Program-made: the position numbers and the translations under genes | In this document: piece after piece, positions 1-8,977 of the stretch | Numbering within the stretch: position 1 is the stretch's first letter | Layout: each line of letters begins with the position of its first letter | From: Brevibacterium sp. S111 | Lineage (GTDB): Bacteria > Actinomycetota > Actinomycetes > Actinomycetales > Brevibacteriaceae | Reading direction: 5' to 3' | Length of the DNA stretch: 32,912 bases | Assembly: GCF_004745075.1 (NCBI RefSeq) | Contig: NZ_RHFH01000024.1 | Location: 1-32,912 of the forward strand | The notes under the pieces: generated by a model | The model's input: the letters and a program-made list of their open reading frames with translations, nothing else | What the model was told of the DNA's origin: nothing | The model's database searches: none

Positions 1-126
1 GCATGGCAGGGCCTTGGGTGTGAGGGATCTTGGAGAATTTCCATCATCACCCAAGGCCCGCCTCTCATTCATCACCGACACACTGGGTGCAGAGACCCTG
101 CTACGCACTCTGAAACCGGAAGAGCC
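1..126 (-). mobile_element. Right end of an ISL3-family insertion sequence (partial)
   Basis: The element leaves the window on the left. It ends at 126 with a terminal repeat (105-126) that begins, read inward, GGCTCTTCCGGTTTCAGAG. The first 23 bases match the inward-reading end at 32162, so both are probably copies of one IS. A hairpin at 9-59 has the same position and shape as the one just upstream of the transposase start in the complete ISL3 element at 30748-32146. An ATG on the minus strand (bases 4 to 2) lies just beyond the hairpin and is probably the transposase start, but essentially none of the coding region is visible. The 8 bases after the end (127-134) are GACAAAGG, the likely target duplication; its partner lies outside the window. 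Confidence 0.75.
9..59 (-). promoter_or_regulatory. Hairpin upstream of the ISL3 transposase start
   Basis: Bases 9-20 (GGGCCTTGGGTG) are perfectly complementary to 48-59, giving a 12-bp stem with a 27-base loop. On the minus strand the 3' arm carries AAGG a few bases before the likely ATG, so the structure could mask the ribosome site of the transposase. A similar hairpin precedes the transposase at 32034. Confidence 0.6.
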
Positions 127-413
127 GACAAAGGACGCCGTCCCCAGCGCATAGATGAGACGTCCCCGGCAATTGCATAAATACCTGAGAGGATTCCTGC
201 AATCGGATCGAAGCCGCACGATAATATCTTTGGTCGGTTGAGACTATTACGTGCTCGAGTAAAGCAACGACACCTTCTCGACGGCAATCGTCTTACCCAT
301 GCATACCGTTTAACCGCACAACTCTATAACCATTCGATTAGCTTGACACAGTACCGCCCACGCTCAGCGACGAGCGAACCGCTCGAACGCGAAACCCCCT
401 GAGGAGACCGTCA
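127..413. other. Intergenic region between the IS end and the amidohydrolase gene
   Basis: No convincing gene is seen. The segment is locally AT-richer than the genes that follow. A TTGACA hexamer at 343-348 could be a -35 element for the amidohydrolase gene, but I see no good -10 at the expected distance. A short open frame at 72-287 crosses the IS end and has no recognisable features. Confidence 0.5.
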
Positions 414-1919
414 ATGACCCTCGGATCCACTGGCCAGATCGCCGCCCCCGACCGAAGCACCGGATCGGGACCCTACCCCCGGCTCATCCTCCGCGATGCC
501 ATGCTCATCGACGGAACCGGAGCCGCCCCCTACGGGCCGGCAGACATCCTCATCGAAGATGACAGGATCACCGGAATCTGGGAACCGAACGGAGCGAGCA
601 GCCTCACCGAACGTCCCTCGACCGACGGCGCAAAAGTCATGGACCTCGACGGCGCGTACGTCATGCCCGGGCTCATCGACTCCCACGCCCACATTGGCAA
701 ACCCGAGCAGGCACCGAACGCCGACTACGTCTACAAGCTCTGGCTCGGCCACGGCGTGACGACCGTCCGCGAACTCGGAGCCTTCAACGGCCTCAACTGG
801 ACCATGGACGAAGCCCACCGCGCCGAAGCCAACGAGATCGCCGCCCCGCGCCTGCACATCTACCCCGCCCTGCGTGCCGGGACCCTCGACGGGCCCACCC
901 CGGTTACCGCCGACGAGGCGACCGCATGGGTCAACGAGGTCGCCGACCGCGGAGCGAACGGCGTGAAGTTCTTCGGCACCTCCCCCACCGTGTTCGGGGC
1001 CGCCGTCGAAGCAGCACGGGCACGCGGACTGCGCACCGCCTGCCACCACGACCAACGCCGGGCCGCGCAGGTCAATGCGCTGACCTCGGCGAGGTGGGGA
1101 CTGAACAGCATCGAACACTGGTACGGCATCCCCGAAGCGATGTTCCGCGACCGCACCCTCCAGCACGTGCCCACCGACTACAATCACAACAGCGAACCCC
1201 AGCGCTTCAGCCAAGGCGCCCACCTGTGGCTGCAGACCGCCGAACGCAGCAGCGGCGCCTGGCAGGAGACACTTAACGAACTCCACGAACTCGGCACCGC
1301 ACTGAGCCCGACATTCAACATCTACATCGGGTCCCGCGATGCCGCCCGCGTACGCACCTCCGAATGGCACTCCGAGTTCACCTCCCCCACGTTGTGGGAG
1401 TTCTTCCAGCCCTCTGCCGACAAACACGGCTCCTACATGGGCGACTGGACGAGCGAAGACGAGATCGCGTGGCGCCACGCCTACGTCAAATGGATGTCCT
1501 TCGTCAACGACTTTAAGAACCTCGGCGGCCTGGTCACGGCCGGTTCGGATTCGGGCTTCATCTACAAGGTCTTCGGCTTCGGACTCATCGAAGAACTCGA
1601 GCTCCTCCTCGAAGCAGGCTTCCACCCCCTCGAAGTCGTACGCGCCGCCACGCTGAACAGCGCCCAGCTTCTCGGCATCGACGACGAACTCGGCTCCGTG
1701 GAACCCGGCAAGATCGCCGACCTGCTCATCGTCAAGGACAACCCACTGAGCAACTTCAAGGTCCTCTACGGCCACGGTCACCTGCGCGCCGAGGAGTCCG
1801 GCCTCAACCGCGTCGGCGGAGTCGACTTCACCCTGCGCTCCGGCATCGTCTATGACGCCCGCGAACTACGCAACGACGTAAAGACCATGGTCGCCGAGGA
1901 GAAGTCCGCCCAGAACTGA
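414..1919 (+). CDS. Metal-dependent amidohydrolase family protein
   Basis: This 501-residue protein has the layout of the amidohydrolase superfamily (imidazolonepropionase/prolidase-like branch), cytoplasmic TIM-barrel hydrolases of amide or peptide-like bonds. Visible motifs are the metal-binding HxH in PGLIDSHAHIG (His91, His93), Lys185 in GVKFFG (candidate carboxylated bridging lysine), HHD at 211-213, His235 in NSIEHWYG, the catalytic Asp379 in AGSDSGF, and the C-terminal beta-sandwich return with GSVEPGKIADLLIV. No signal peptide is seen. The start is supported by GAGGAG about 8 bases upstream. It converges with the peptide-transport/peptidase operon and shares a bidirectional hairpin terminator with it, so a link to peptide use is plausible but inferred. 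The exact substrate cannot be read from the sequence. Confidence 0.88.
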   Translation: MTLGSTGQIAAPDRSTGSGPYPRLILRDAMLIDGTGAAPYGPADILIEDDRITGIWEPNGASSLTERPSTDGAKVMDLDGAYVMPGLIDSHAHIGKPEQAPNADYVYKLWLGHGVTTVRELGAFNGLNWTMDEAHRAEANEIAAPRLHIYPALRAGTLDGPTPVTADEATAWVNEVADRGANGVKFFGTSPTVFGAAVEAARARGLRTACHHDQRRAAQVNALTSARWGLNSIEHWYGIPEAMFRDRTLQHVPTDYNHNSEPQRFSQGAHLWLQTAERSSGAWQETLNELHELGTALSPTFNIYIGSRDAARVRTSEWHSEFTSPTLWEFFQPSADKHGSYMGDWTSEDEIAWRHAYVKWMSFVNDFKNLGGLVTAGSDSGFIYKVFGFGLIEELELLLEAGFHPLEVVRAATLNSAQLLGIDDELGSVEPGKIADLLIVKDNPLSNFKVLYGHGHLRAEESGLNRVGGVDFTLRSGIVYDARELRNDVKTMVAEEKSAQN

Positions 1920-1930
1920 CCGCCATAGCT

Positions 1931-1964
1931 CGACCCCGGCCGGACTCATGTCCGGCCGGGGTCG
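1931..1964. terminator. Bidirectional hairpin terminator
   Basis: A perfect 15-bp stem (1931-1945 with 1950-1964) has a 4-base loop. It lies between the convergent amidohydrolase and DUF885 genes and has no strong T-run, as is common in high-GC actinomycetes. Confidence 0.75.
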
Positions 1965-2015
1965 ACGTCTTCAGAGGCGAGGTCCTCAGTGGCCGGCAGC
2001 ATCCTGAGTCTGTCG

Positions 2016-3713
2016 CTAATCTGCTGCCGCCAGGATGTAGGCACGCACATGTGCCTGCAGCACGGTGAGCGGAACGCTGCCCATCCCGAGGACCGTGTCG
2101 TGAAAGTCCCTGATCAAGAAGTCCTCGCCCAGCGTGTCCTCAGCCTCCTGCCGCAGCTGCTGAATCGTCAGCTGCCCGAGGTAGTAGGCCGTGGCCTGAC
2201 CCGGCCAAGAGATGTACCGGTCGATCTCCGTGACGATCTCATGTTCGGCGATCGCCGTATTGGACCGCAGGAAGTCCTGGGCCTGCTCCCGGCTCCATCC
2301 GAGCGCATGCATGCCCGGATCGACGACGAGGCGCACGGCCCGCCACATCTGGAACGACAGCATTCCCATGCGTTCGAACGGTGTCTCATACATTCCCATC
2401 TCATCGCCGAGCCGCTCAGTGTAGAGACCCCAGCCCTCGCCGAAGGCTGAGATGTAGAGCCGCCGGAAGTCCTTCAGCTCGAGTTCCTCGGCCAGCGAGA
2501 TCTGGAACGAATGGCCCGGCGCGGATTCGTGCAGGGTCAGCGACGGCAGCGAATACAGCGGTCGCGCCGGCAGATTGTACGTATTGAGCAGGAACCGGTC
2601 GGGGGCACCGCGGCCGAACGTATCGAACTTCGCGATCTCCGCCGGTGTCTCCATGATCGCGAATCGCTGCTGCGGCAGCCGTCCGAAGTACTGGTGGACG
2701 ACCCGGTCGAAGGCTTTGCACGTGTACGCGGCCTCGGCGAGCAGCTGACGCTTCGTCGTCGCATAGAACTGCGGGCTCGTGCGCATGAACTCGAACAGGC
2801 CCGGCAGGTCACCGGGATAGCCGAGCTCGGCAGCGACGTCGTCCATCTCCTCCCGGATCTTCTTCACTTCGACCTGTCCGATGTCGAAGATCTGCTGCGG
2901 GCTGAGGTCCGTCGTCGAATACTCCCTGATCTGCGACCGATAGAACTCGAGGCCGCCCGGCTGGTCCACCGCGGCGATCGACTCCGGCAGGTTCGGCAGG
3001 TACTCCGTTGTCAGGAACTCGAGCAGCTTCCGGTAGGCGGGAACGACCTCGGCCGAGAGGACCCGCGCGGCCGCCTCGTGGAATTCGGTGCGAACATGCT
3101 CGGGTACGACCGCCGGCATCCGGCTGAAGGGACCGAAGAACGAAAGTTCGGTGACGTCCTCGGCCTCGGCGATGACCCGCACCGGTTCCTCCCGCCCGCT
3201 CATACACACGCGTGCCGGACCGAACCCGCGCGCCACCCCGGCCCGCATATTCTCGATCTGTTGGTCGAAGTACCGGGGGATGTTGGCCAGCATGCGCAGA
3301 TACGCTCTTGCCGACTCCGCATCCTCGAGCACCAGGCGATAGGCGTCGAAGGCCATCGAGCGCCAGAACGCGGAATCCGCCGTCGCCGGACGCTCCCACA
3401 TGCGGTTGCGCTGCGCCTCGACGAGGGTGCTCAGCTGCTGGTGGTAGACGTCGAAGTCGACCTTCTCGTCAGCACTGAGGTCAGCGGTTCTGAGCGCATC
3501 GAGCTCGCCGAGGGTCTTCTCCCACATCTGCAAACGACGCAGCTGCGCCTCCTCAGAGACATCGGGCAGGAAGTCGACGAGGGAGGCTCTTTGCGACAAC
3601 GGCCCGAGTTCGGCCTCCCTCCACGACCATTCGGCGTCGATGATCTCGGCAAGCCGTCTGCTCGTCGCTGAGACCTCGGCACGGTCGTCGTGACGATCAT
3701 GGTGTTCGGACAC
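2016..3713 (-). CDS. DUF885 family putative metallohydrolase
   Basis: The protein has about 565 residues and belongs to the DUF885 family, commonly described as M32/thermolysin-like zinc hydrolases. The signature LTLHESAPGHSFQ is visible around residue 395; its HESAPGH is the expected HExxPGH zinc motif. GEGWGLYTE follows about 40 residues later, with its conserved Glu as a likely third ligand. No signal peptide is seen. The open frame extends upstream to 3821, but I prefer the GTG at 3711-3713 (VSEHHDRHDD), because AGGAG lies 8 bases before it and the extension would run through an intergenic hairpin and overlap the upstream gene. It is the last gene of the peptide transporter operon, 70 bases after the S10 peptidase. 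It probably cleaves imported peptides or related amides in the cytoplasm; that role is inferred. Confidence 0.87.
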   Translation of the reverse strand: MSEHHDRHDDRAEVSATSRRLAEIIDAEWSWREAELGPLSQRASLVDFLPDVSEEAQLRRLQMWEKTLGELDALRTADLSADEKVDFDVYHQQLSTLVEAQRNRMWERPATADSAFWRSMAFDAYRLVLEDAESARAYLRMLANIPRYFDQQIENMRAGVARGFGPARVCMSGREEPVRVIAEAEDVTELSFFGPFSRMPAVVPEHVRTEFHEAAARVLSAEVVPAYRKLLEFLTTEYLPNLPESIAAVDQPGGLEFYRSQIREYSTTDLSPQQIFDIGQVEVKKIREEMDDVAAELGYPGDLPGLFEFMRTSPQFYATTKRQLLAEAAYTCKAFDRVVHQYFGRLPQQRFAIMETPAEIAKFDTFGRGAPDRFLLNTYNLPARPLYSLPSLTLHESAPGHSFQISLAEELELKDFRRLYISAFGEGWGLYTERLGDEMGMYETPFERMGMLSFQMWRAVRLVVDPGMHALGWSREQAQDFLRSNTAIAEHEIVTEIDRYISWPGQATAYYLGQLTIQQLRQEAEDTLGEDFLIRDFHDTVLGMGSVPLTVLQAHVRAYILAAAD

Positions 3714-3752
3714 GTGAGCACTCCTGTTCTCGATCGTGATCGATTCGGTGTC

Positions 3753-3776
3753 GTGCGGCCCGTCGTCGGGCCGCAC
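3753..3776 (-). promoter_or_regulatory. Intergenic hairpin between S10 peptidase and DUF885 genes
   Basis: GTGCGGCCC (3753-3761) pairs perfectly with GGGCCGCAC (3768-3776) around a 6-base loop. It lies in the 70-base gap and may be an attenuating or transcript-stabilising structure inside the operon. It also argues against the longer DUF885 start at 3821. Confidence 0.5.
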
Positions 3777-3783
3777 AGATGGC

Positions 3784-5295
3784 TCAGAAGGGATTGTTCG
3801 ACGCGGGTCTGTCCCCGGCACCTGAGGCCCACGCGATGAAGTCGTCGATGTCGCGCAGCTGATCGACCCGGACCTGCTGGTCGACGTACATCATGTGCCC
3901 GGCCGGATAGTAGCGGCGGACGATCTGGTCATGAGACTCATCGGAGATCCGCAGATGCGCCAAGACGTGCTCCGAGGCGGCGAACGGTGTCGCCGAATCG
4001 TGATACCCGAAGCCTACGTAGACCTTGAGATGCGGGTTCATCCGCATCGCGAATGCGAGATCCTCGGAGGTGTTGACCGTGGAGTTCTCAAACTCCTTGT
4101 ACGACCAGGGCTGAACCCGGGCCGTGAGGACCTCGTAGGTGAGGTCCGATTCGTAGCCGAGCTCGGCTCGCAGCAGGTGATTGATCCCCACCGTGTACGG
4201 GTATTGGATCGCCGGATACGACGGGTCGTCGCCGAGCACCTCGGAGGCGACCTTGCCCGGATGCGCGGTGAACCGGGAGTCCAAACGACCGATCCGCAGC
4301 CGCTGGTCGCGCAGCAGTTCGGTGAAGAAGGTGAACTCGTCGATGCGCAGATCGGCCAGCGCCACGAACTCCTCATCGATGCCGATGAGCTCGGCCAGTC
4401 GCTCGCCGACCCGAGCGCGCTCGGAGTCGGCGAGCCGGTGCCCGCGCTCGAGCGCCCGGCTGAAGTCCCCATAGGCGAAGTCCGTGGCCTCGGCGACGAC
4501 GTCCTCGAGCTCCCGTCCGGGGTGTTTGCCGTGGTAGTGCGCGATGGCTGCGAACGTCGGCAGATAGTGGATATAAGGTGCCTCGTTACCCTCCGTGAAG
4601 TCGATCGTAGCGAAGTCGAGGACGGCCGAGATGAGGAGGATCCCGTTGAACGCGATGCCGTGCCGCTTTGCCAGGTGTCCGGCCAGAGCCGCGGCCCGCG
4701 TGGTTCCGTAAGACTCCCCGGCGAGGAACTTCGGTGAGATCCATCGATTGTTCCGCGTCAGCCACAGCCGGATCGCCTCGCCGACGACGTCTCGGTCGCC
4801 GGTGAACCCGTGGAAGTCCTCGGGCTTCTCCCCCTCCGCGGTGCGGGAGTAGCCCGTGGTCACCGGGTCGATGAAGACGAGATCGGCATGGGCCAGCGTG
4901 GTCTCTAGGTTATCGACGAGGCCATAGGGCGGAGGGGTACGATCGTTGACGTCGTTGGCCACGACCCGGCGGGGACCGAAGAGCCCGATGTGCATCCACG
5001 CCGATGACGATCCCGGGCCGCCGTTGAAGACGAAGACGACCGGCCGCCCGGAGTCCTGGCCCTCCTCGGTGTCTTCGGCGATGGCTGTGTAGGAGGTGAG
5101 GAAGATCTGCGCCTTCGGTTTGAGCCCGGCGAAGACCCCGTCCTCGACGACTTCGGAGCCGATGACTATCCGGCCCGTCTGAGCCCGGTACTTGAGCACC
5201 CCGGTGGGCAGTTCGAGATCGTGGTCGGTGGTGACGAAGTCGTCGACCGGGTGCGGTGGGTTCGTCGGCTGTGGCTGATCCTGTGCGTCGGACAT
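3784..5295 (-). CDS. S10-family serine carboxypeptidase-like protein
   Basis: This 503-residue protein is an alpha/beta-hydrolase of the S10 serine carboxypeptidase type. It has the oxyanion-region motif NGGPGSSSAW (91-100), the nucleophile in GESYG (Ser195), an Asp in the GFGYHDSATPF segment and the catalytic His467 in YPAGHMMYVDQ. S10 enzymes remove C-terminal residues from peptides. Eukaryotic and many bacterial members are secreted, but no signal peptide is visible here, so a cytoplasmic role on imported peptides fits. The gene follows the two ABC ATPase genes by about 90 bases and precedes DUF885. AAGGA lies about 13 bases before the ATG, somewhat far. Family assignment is firm; substrate is not. 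Confidence 0.88.
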   Translation of the reverse strand: MSDAQDQPQPTNPPHPVDDFVTTDHDLELPTGVLKYRAQTGRIVIGSEVVEDGVFAGLKPKAQIFLTSYTAIAEDTEEGQDSGRPVVFVFNGGPGSSSAWMHIGLFGPRRVVANDVNDRTPPPYGLVDNLETTLAHADLVFIDPVTTGYSRTAEGEKPEDFHGFTGDRDVVGEAIRLWLTRNNRWISPKFLAGESYGTTRAAALAGHLAKRHGIAFNGILLISAVLDFATIDFTEGNEAPYIHYLPTFAAIAHYHGKHPGRELEDVVAEATDFAYGDFSRALERGHRLADSERARVGERLAELIGIDEEFVALADLRIDEFTFFTELLRDQRLRIGRLDSRFTAHPGKVASEVLGDDPSYPAIQYPYTVGINHLLRAELGYESDLTYEVLTARVQPWSYKEFENSTVNTSEDLAFAMRMNPHLKVYVGFGYHDSATPFAASEHVLAHLRISDESHDQIVRRYYPAGHMMYVDQQVRVDQLRDIDDFIAWASGAGDRPASNNPF

Positions 5296-5385
5296 GGTGG
5301 GTTGAGGTCCTTCCCTATGAGGAGATGGTGGAGAGTGGATGAGCGGTGGACGAACAGAGATCCATCGCCGAGGCGGATGTGCCGG

Positions 5386-6195
5386 TCAGGTGCGCCGTCC
5401 TGCGTCCCAGCGGGGCTCGATGCTCGGGACCGCCGAGAGCAGGGTCTTCGTGTACTCGTGCTGCGGATCATCGAAGATCTCATCGCGCGGACCCTGCTCG
5501 ACGATCCGACCTTTCTGCATCACGGCGACCTTGTGGGCGATCTGTCGCACGACCGCCAGATCGTGGGCGATGAAGACATAGGAGATGTCGCGTTCACGCT
5601 GCAGATCGACGAGCAGTTCGAGCACCTGCGCCTGGACCGACACGTCGAGGGCCGAGACCGCCTCGTCGCAGATGACGAGCTTCGGCTCGACGATGAGAGC
5701 GCGAGCAATGCCGATGCGCTGGGCCTGCCCGCCGGAGAACTGGCGCGGATAGCGACCCGAGTGATCGGGGTTGAGCCCGACTCGCTCCATCGCCGCCTTG
5801 ACCATGCGCCGGTAGCCGCCGGCGGCCTTGCGCTTCTGATAGCGCAAGGGGGCCGAGACGACCTCTTCGACGGTATGCCGCGGGTTGAGCGAGGAGTACG
5901 GGTCCTGGAAGACCACCTGCACCCCGCTGCGGAAGTCCCGCAGGGCCGCCCCCGAACGCTGCGTGATCTCCTCACCCTGGAACTCGATCGAGCCGGAGGT
6001 GGGGTCGATGAGACGGGCGATCATGCGGGCTGTGGTCGATTTGCCGGACCCGGATTCGCCGACGATACCCAGCGTCTGGCGCCGGTGGACGTCGAAGGAC
6101 ACGCCTTCGACCGCAGTGAAGACCTCCTTGCGGCCGGTGCGGAACTCCTTGATCAGGCCCGTCGCCGCCAGCAGCGGTGTGACGGTGTCGCTCAT
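5386..6195 (-). CDS. Oligopeptide/dipeptide ABC transporter ATP-binding protein (DppF/OppF-like)
   Basis: This is the second nucleotide-binding subunit of a peptide importer. It shows Walker [10 protein letters not shown] near residue 45, a Q-loop, the ABC signature FSGGQAQRIGIARAL, Walker B LVICDEAVSALDVS, the H-loop histidine in FIAHDLAVV, and a peptide-importer-type C-terminus (HEYTKTLLSAVPS). The frame is open to a GTG at 6201, but the ATG at 6193-6195 is better placed, with GGAGG 9 bases upstream; the GTG would leave only 3 bases. The gene immediately follows the first ATPase gene, so translation is probably coupled. It drives peptide uptake together with the other ATPase, two permeases and the lipoprotein. 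Confidence 0.92.
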   Translation of the reverse strand: MSDTVTPLLAATGLIKEFRTGRKEVFTAVEGVSFDVHRRQTLGIVGESGSGKSTTARMIARLIDPTSGSIEFQGEEITQRSGAALRDFRSGVQVVFQDPYSSLNPRHTVEEVVSAPLRYQKRKAAGGYRRMVKAAMERVGLNPDHSGRYPRQFSGGQAQRIGIARALIVEPKLVICDEAVSALDVSVQAQVLELLVDLQRERDISYVFIAHDLAVVRQIAHKVAVMQKGRIVEQGPRDEIFDDPQHEYTKTLLSAVPSIEPRWDAGRRT

Positions 6196-6197
6196 GC

Positions 6198-7034
6198 TCA
6201 CTCACCTCCGTTCGTGAGGATGGGCTCGGGCAAGTCGACGGCATCGTCGAGGCGCGGGGTCGCGGCCAGCAGCGCTCGGGTGTAGTCGTTGCGCGGGTTC
6301 GAAAAGATCTGCTCCGCCGTGCCCTGTTCGACGGTCCGGCCGTAGCGCATCACCGTGACATGGTCGGAGATGTGACTGACGACGGCCAGGTCGTGGGTGA
6401 TGAAGAGCATCGCCGCCTGTGTCATCTCCTGTACTTCGGTGAGCAGATCGAGGATCTGGGCCTGGACGGTGACGTCGAGGGCCGTGGTCGGTTCGTCGGC
6501 GATGATGAGGTCGGGTTCGCACACGAGCGCCATCGCGATCATCACGCGTTGGCGCATCCCCCCGGAGAACTGATGGGGGTAGTGTCTGACGCGGCCGACG
6601 GCATCGGGAATGCGGACGCGGTCCATCGCCTCGGCGGCCTTCGTCATCGCCGCCGCCTTTGTGCCTCCCTTGTGGGCACGGTAGGCCTCGGCGATCTGGA
6701 ACCCGACCGTGTAGTAGGGGTTGAGCGAGGACAGCGGATCCTGGAAGATCATCGCGATCTGGTCACCACGGGTCCGCCGCATCGACGCATCGGAGCGGTG
6801 CAACAGCTCGTCGCCGTGGAAGCGGACCGACCCCGTCGTCATCGCCTCCTTCGGCAGCAGACCCATGATCGCCAGCGAGGTCATCGACTTGCCCGACCCT
6901 GATTCGCCGACCAGACCCATCGTCTGGCCACGGGCGATGTCGAACGAACTGCCGTCGACGACGACGCCGAGGGGGAATTCTATGCGCAGGTCACGCACGG
7001 ACAGGACCGGTGTCTCAGTGGATTGTGCACTCAT
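6198..7034 (-). CDS. Oligopeptide/dipeptide ABC transporter ATP-binding protein (DppD/OppD-like)
   Basis: This 278-residue protein is the first ATPase subunit of the importer. It has Walker [10 protein letters not shown] (the usual Ser/Thr after GKS is Met, which OppD-type proteins tolerate), signature [15 protein letters not shown], Walker [15 protein letters not shown], an H-loop in FITHDLAVV and the C-terminal [14 protein letters not shown] segment. [15 protein letters not shown] is characteristic of DppD/OppD rather than DppF. The ATG overlaps the permease stop by 4 bases (ATGA), so the two are translationally coupled. It probably pairs with the downstream DppF-like ATPase. Confidence 0.92.
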   Translation of the reverse strand: MSAQSTETPVLSVRDLRIEFPLGVVVDGSSFDIARGQTMGLVGESGSGKSMTSLAIMGLLPKEAMTTGSVRFHGDELLHRSDASMRRTRGDQIAMIFQDPLSSLNPYYTVGFQIAEAYRAHKGGTKAAAMTKAAEAMDRVRIPDAVGRVRHYPHQFSGGMRQRVMIAMALVCEPDLIIADEPTTALDVTVQAQILDLLTEVQEMTQAAMLFITHDLAVVSHISDHVTVMRYGRTVEQGTAEQIFSNPRNDYTRALLAATPRLDDAVDLPEPILTNGGE

Positions 7035-8026
7035 GAGCTACTCACTCTCACTCGGGGGTCGAGCAACCGGTAGAGCAGGTCGACCACGATGTTGGCGATG
7101 ATCACGGCGAAGGCGGCCACGAGGGTCACACCCATGATCACGGGCTGATCGTTGACGGCGATCGCATCATAGGCATACCGCCCGACGCCGTTGAGACCGA
7201 AGACCGTCTCGGTGATGAGAGCACCGCCGAGCAGAGTGGCGAAGTCGACGCCGAGGAGCGTGACGATCGGTGTCAGCGAAGGCCGCAGTCCGTGGCGGAT
7301 GAGGACGGCGCCGCGTCCCAGGCCCTTGGCCCGGGCCGTGCGCATGAAGTTCTCCCCCAAGGTGTCGATGACATTGGTGCGGGTCAGCCGGGCGTACATC
7401 GACGCGTACATCAGCGCCAGCACCATCCACGGCATGAGGTACGCCTGGAACCACTGCACAGGACTGTCGGTGAACGGCACCACTGTCGGGAACGGCAGCC
7501 ATTGGAGTTGGACGACGAGCAGGTACTGCAGGACGAGGGCGACGAAGTAGTTCGGCAGGGAGATCCCGGCCAGGGCGAACATCATCGCTCCTTTGTCCCA
7601 CCAGGTGCCTTCCTTGACGGCGCTGATCACACCGGCGGCCACCCCGGAGAGCAGCCACAGGACCGCAGCTCCGACGGCGATGGTCACCGAAACGGGCAGG
7701 CGGTCGATGATCCCTTGCAAAACGTCTTGGTTGGTCTGGAAGGAGTACCCGATGCACGGGGCATTGCAGTGAACCGCTGAGGCACCCGAACCGTAGTCGC
7801 GGCCGACGAAGATCGCGGCGAGGAAAGTGAAGAACTGGGTGAAGAACGGCTCGTTGAGTCCCAACTGATATCTGATCGCCTCGATCCTCTCCGGAGTGCA
7901 GGTCTGCCCACAGATGCTGGCGGCCGGGTCCGGAGAGAGTTGGAAGAAGATGACGAAGGTGAAGAAGACGACGAGCAACATGATGATGAGCGCCGCGAAC
8001 AGTCGTTTGACGAGATAGAGGGCCAT
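7031..8026 (-). CDS. Peptide ABC transporter permease (DppB-like)
   Basis: This 331-residue integral membrane protein has the DppB/OppB layout: an N-terminal helix ([23 protein letters not shown]), a large extracytoplasmic loop, then five further helices with the conserved EAA-type coupling region ([31 protein letters not shown]). The loop is longer than usual and carries two cysteine pairs (CGQTC near residue 40 and HCNAPC near 85), possibly disulphides. The ATG overlaps the upstream permease stop (TGATG), and the downstream ATPase overlaps its own stop, so the operon is tightly coupled. Here the DppC-like gene precedes DppB, the reverse of the common order. Confidence 0.92.
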   Translation of the reverse strand: MALYLVKRLFAALIIMLLVVFFTFVIFFQLSPDPAASICGQTCTPERIEAIRYQLGLNEPFFTQFFTFLAAIFVGRDYGSGASAVHCNAPCIGYSFQTNQDVLQGIIDRLPVSVTIAVGAAVLWLLSGVAAGVISAVKEGTWWDKGAMMFALAGISLPNYFVALVLQYLLVVQLQWLPFPTVVPFTDSPVQWFQAYLMPWMVLALMYASMYARLTRTNVIDTLGENFMRTARAKGLGRGAVLIRHGLRPSLTPIVTLLGVDFATLLGGALITETVFGLNGVGRYAYDAIAVNDQPVIMGVTLVAAFAVIIANIVVDLLYRLLDPRVRVSSS

Positions 8027-8970
8027 CAGAGTCCTCCCGCCCAGATCTTCTGCAGGTTGTCCCCGAGCACGGTGAACGACAGCACAGTGAGAAAGAGGAA
8101 CATGCCTGGAATCGCGAAGAACATCGGATCACTGGAGTACCAGGTCACCGCCGAAGCGATCATCTGCCCCCACGAAGGATCGGGTGGAGTGATGCCCACA
8201 CCAAGGAAGGACAACCCCGCCTCGGTGGCGATGAACGTCGGCACCGCCAGGGTCGCCATGACCACGATGGTGCCGGAGAGATTCGGCAGCACCTCGCGGA
8301 AGACCAGGGGAACCCAACCCGCGCCGGAGGTCTTGGCCGCCTCGACGAATTCCCGGTTCTTCAGCGACAGTGTCTGTCCGCGGATTACGCGAGCAGTGGC
8401 CGGCCACGAGAAGAGACTGAGGACAAGGACGAGCAGGAGCGGACGATTGCCCTGCGGCAGGGCAGAGAGGATGGCAATCATGAAGATGAGAGCCGGGAAA
8501 GCCATGAGGAAGTCCATGACCCGCGAGATCGCGGCGTCGACGAATCCGCCGAGGAAGCCGGCGATGACCCCCATGACTACACCGATGATCATGGTGATGG
8601 CGGTGGCGCCGATGCCGATGAGCATCGAGACGCGTGCTCCGTAGGCGATGCGGGCGAAGATGTCACGGCCGTTCTGTGGTTCGACGCCCATCCAGTGGTC
8701 GGCGCTGATGCCACCGAGTGGGCCGCGCGGCAGGCCGCCGAGGGCCGGGTCGACGGCTCCTTCGTCGAATTCGTAGGGGCTGTAGCCGGAGAGTTGGGTG
8801 ATGAGCGGGGCGAAGATCGCCAGGAGGACGATGAAGACGAGGAACCCCAGAGACAGGATCACCGAGGGTTTGCCAAGAATCCTCTTCAGGGCTCCCGCCC
8901 CGGGGGAGAAATCCTCCCCCGGGTCGGGCCGACCGAACTCCTCGACCTGGTTGGAAAGCGAGGCAGTCAC
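8026..8970 (-). CDS. Peptide ABC transporter permease (DppC-like)
   Basis: The protein has 314 residues from the GTG at 8968-8970 (VTASLSNQVEEFGRPD). The frame extends to 9162, but the extension is Ser/Arg-rich shadow sequence overlapping the binding-protein gene. GGAAGGA, embedded in the end of the upstream gene, supports the GTG. DppC features are an OppC-type N-terminal cytosolic segment and first helix (SVILSLGFLVFIVLLAIFAP), the loop with HWMGVEPQNGRDIFARIAYGARVS, and the coupling region REFVEAAKTSGAGWVPLVFREVLPN. The ORF starts 7 bases after the binding protein's stop. It forms the membrane channel with the DppB-like subunit. Confidence 0.92.
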   Translation of the reverse strand: MTASLSNQVEEFGRPDPGEDFSPGAGALKRILGKPSVILSLGFLVFIVLLAIFAPLITQLSGYSPYEFDEGAVDPALGGLPRGPLGGISADHWMGVEPQNGRDIFARIAYGARVSMLIGIGATAITMIIGVVMGVIAGFLGGFVDAAISRVMDFLMAFPALIFMIAILSALPQGNRPLLLVLVLSLFSWPATARVIRGQTLSLKNREFVEAAKTSGAGWVPLVFREVLPNLSGTIVVMATLAVPTFIATEAGLSFLGVGITPPDPSWGQMIASAVTWYSSDPMFFAIPGMFLFLTVLSFTVLGDNLQKIWAGGL

Positions 8971-8977
8971 GAATGAA

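Noticed and set aside
72..287. Small ORF of 71 codons spanning the left IS end
   Set aside because: It crosses the terminal repeat of an IS, has no ribosome site and its product is not recognisable.
411..1781. Long minus-strand open frame (456 codons) opposite the amidohydrolase
   Set aside because: It is a GC-driven antisense shadow: low-complexity Gly/Val/Asp-rich product and no domain, while the plus strand carries a complete amidohydrolase.
2511..3671. 386-codon plus-strand open frame opposite DUF885
   Set aside because: It is an Arg/Leu-rich shadow with no ribosome site or domain.
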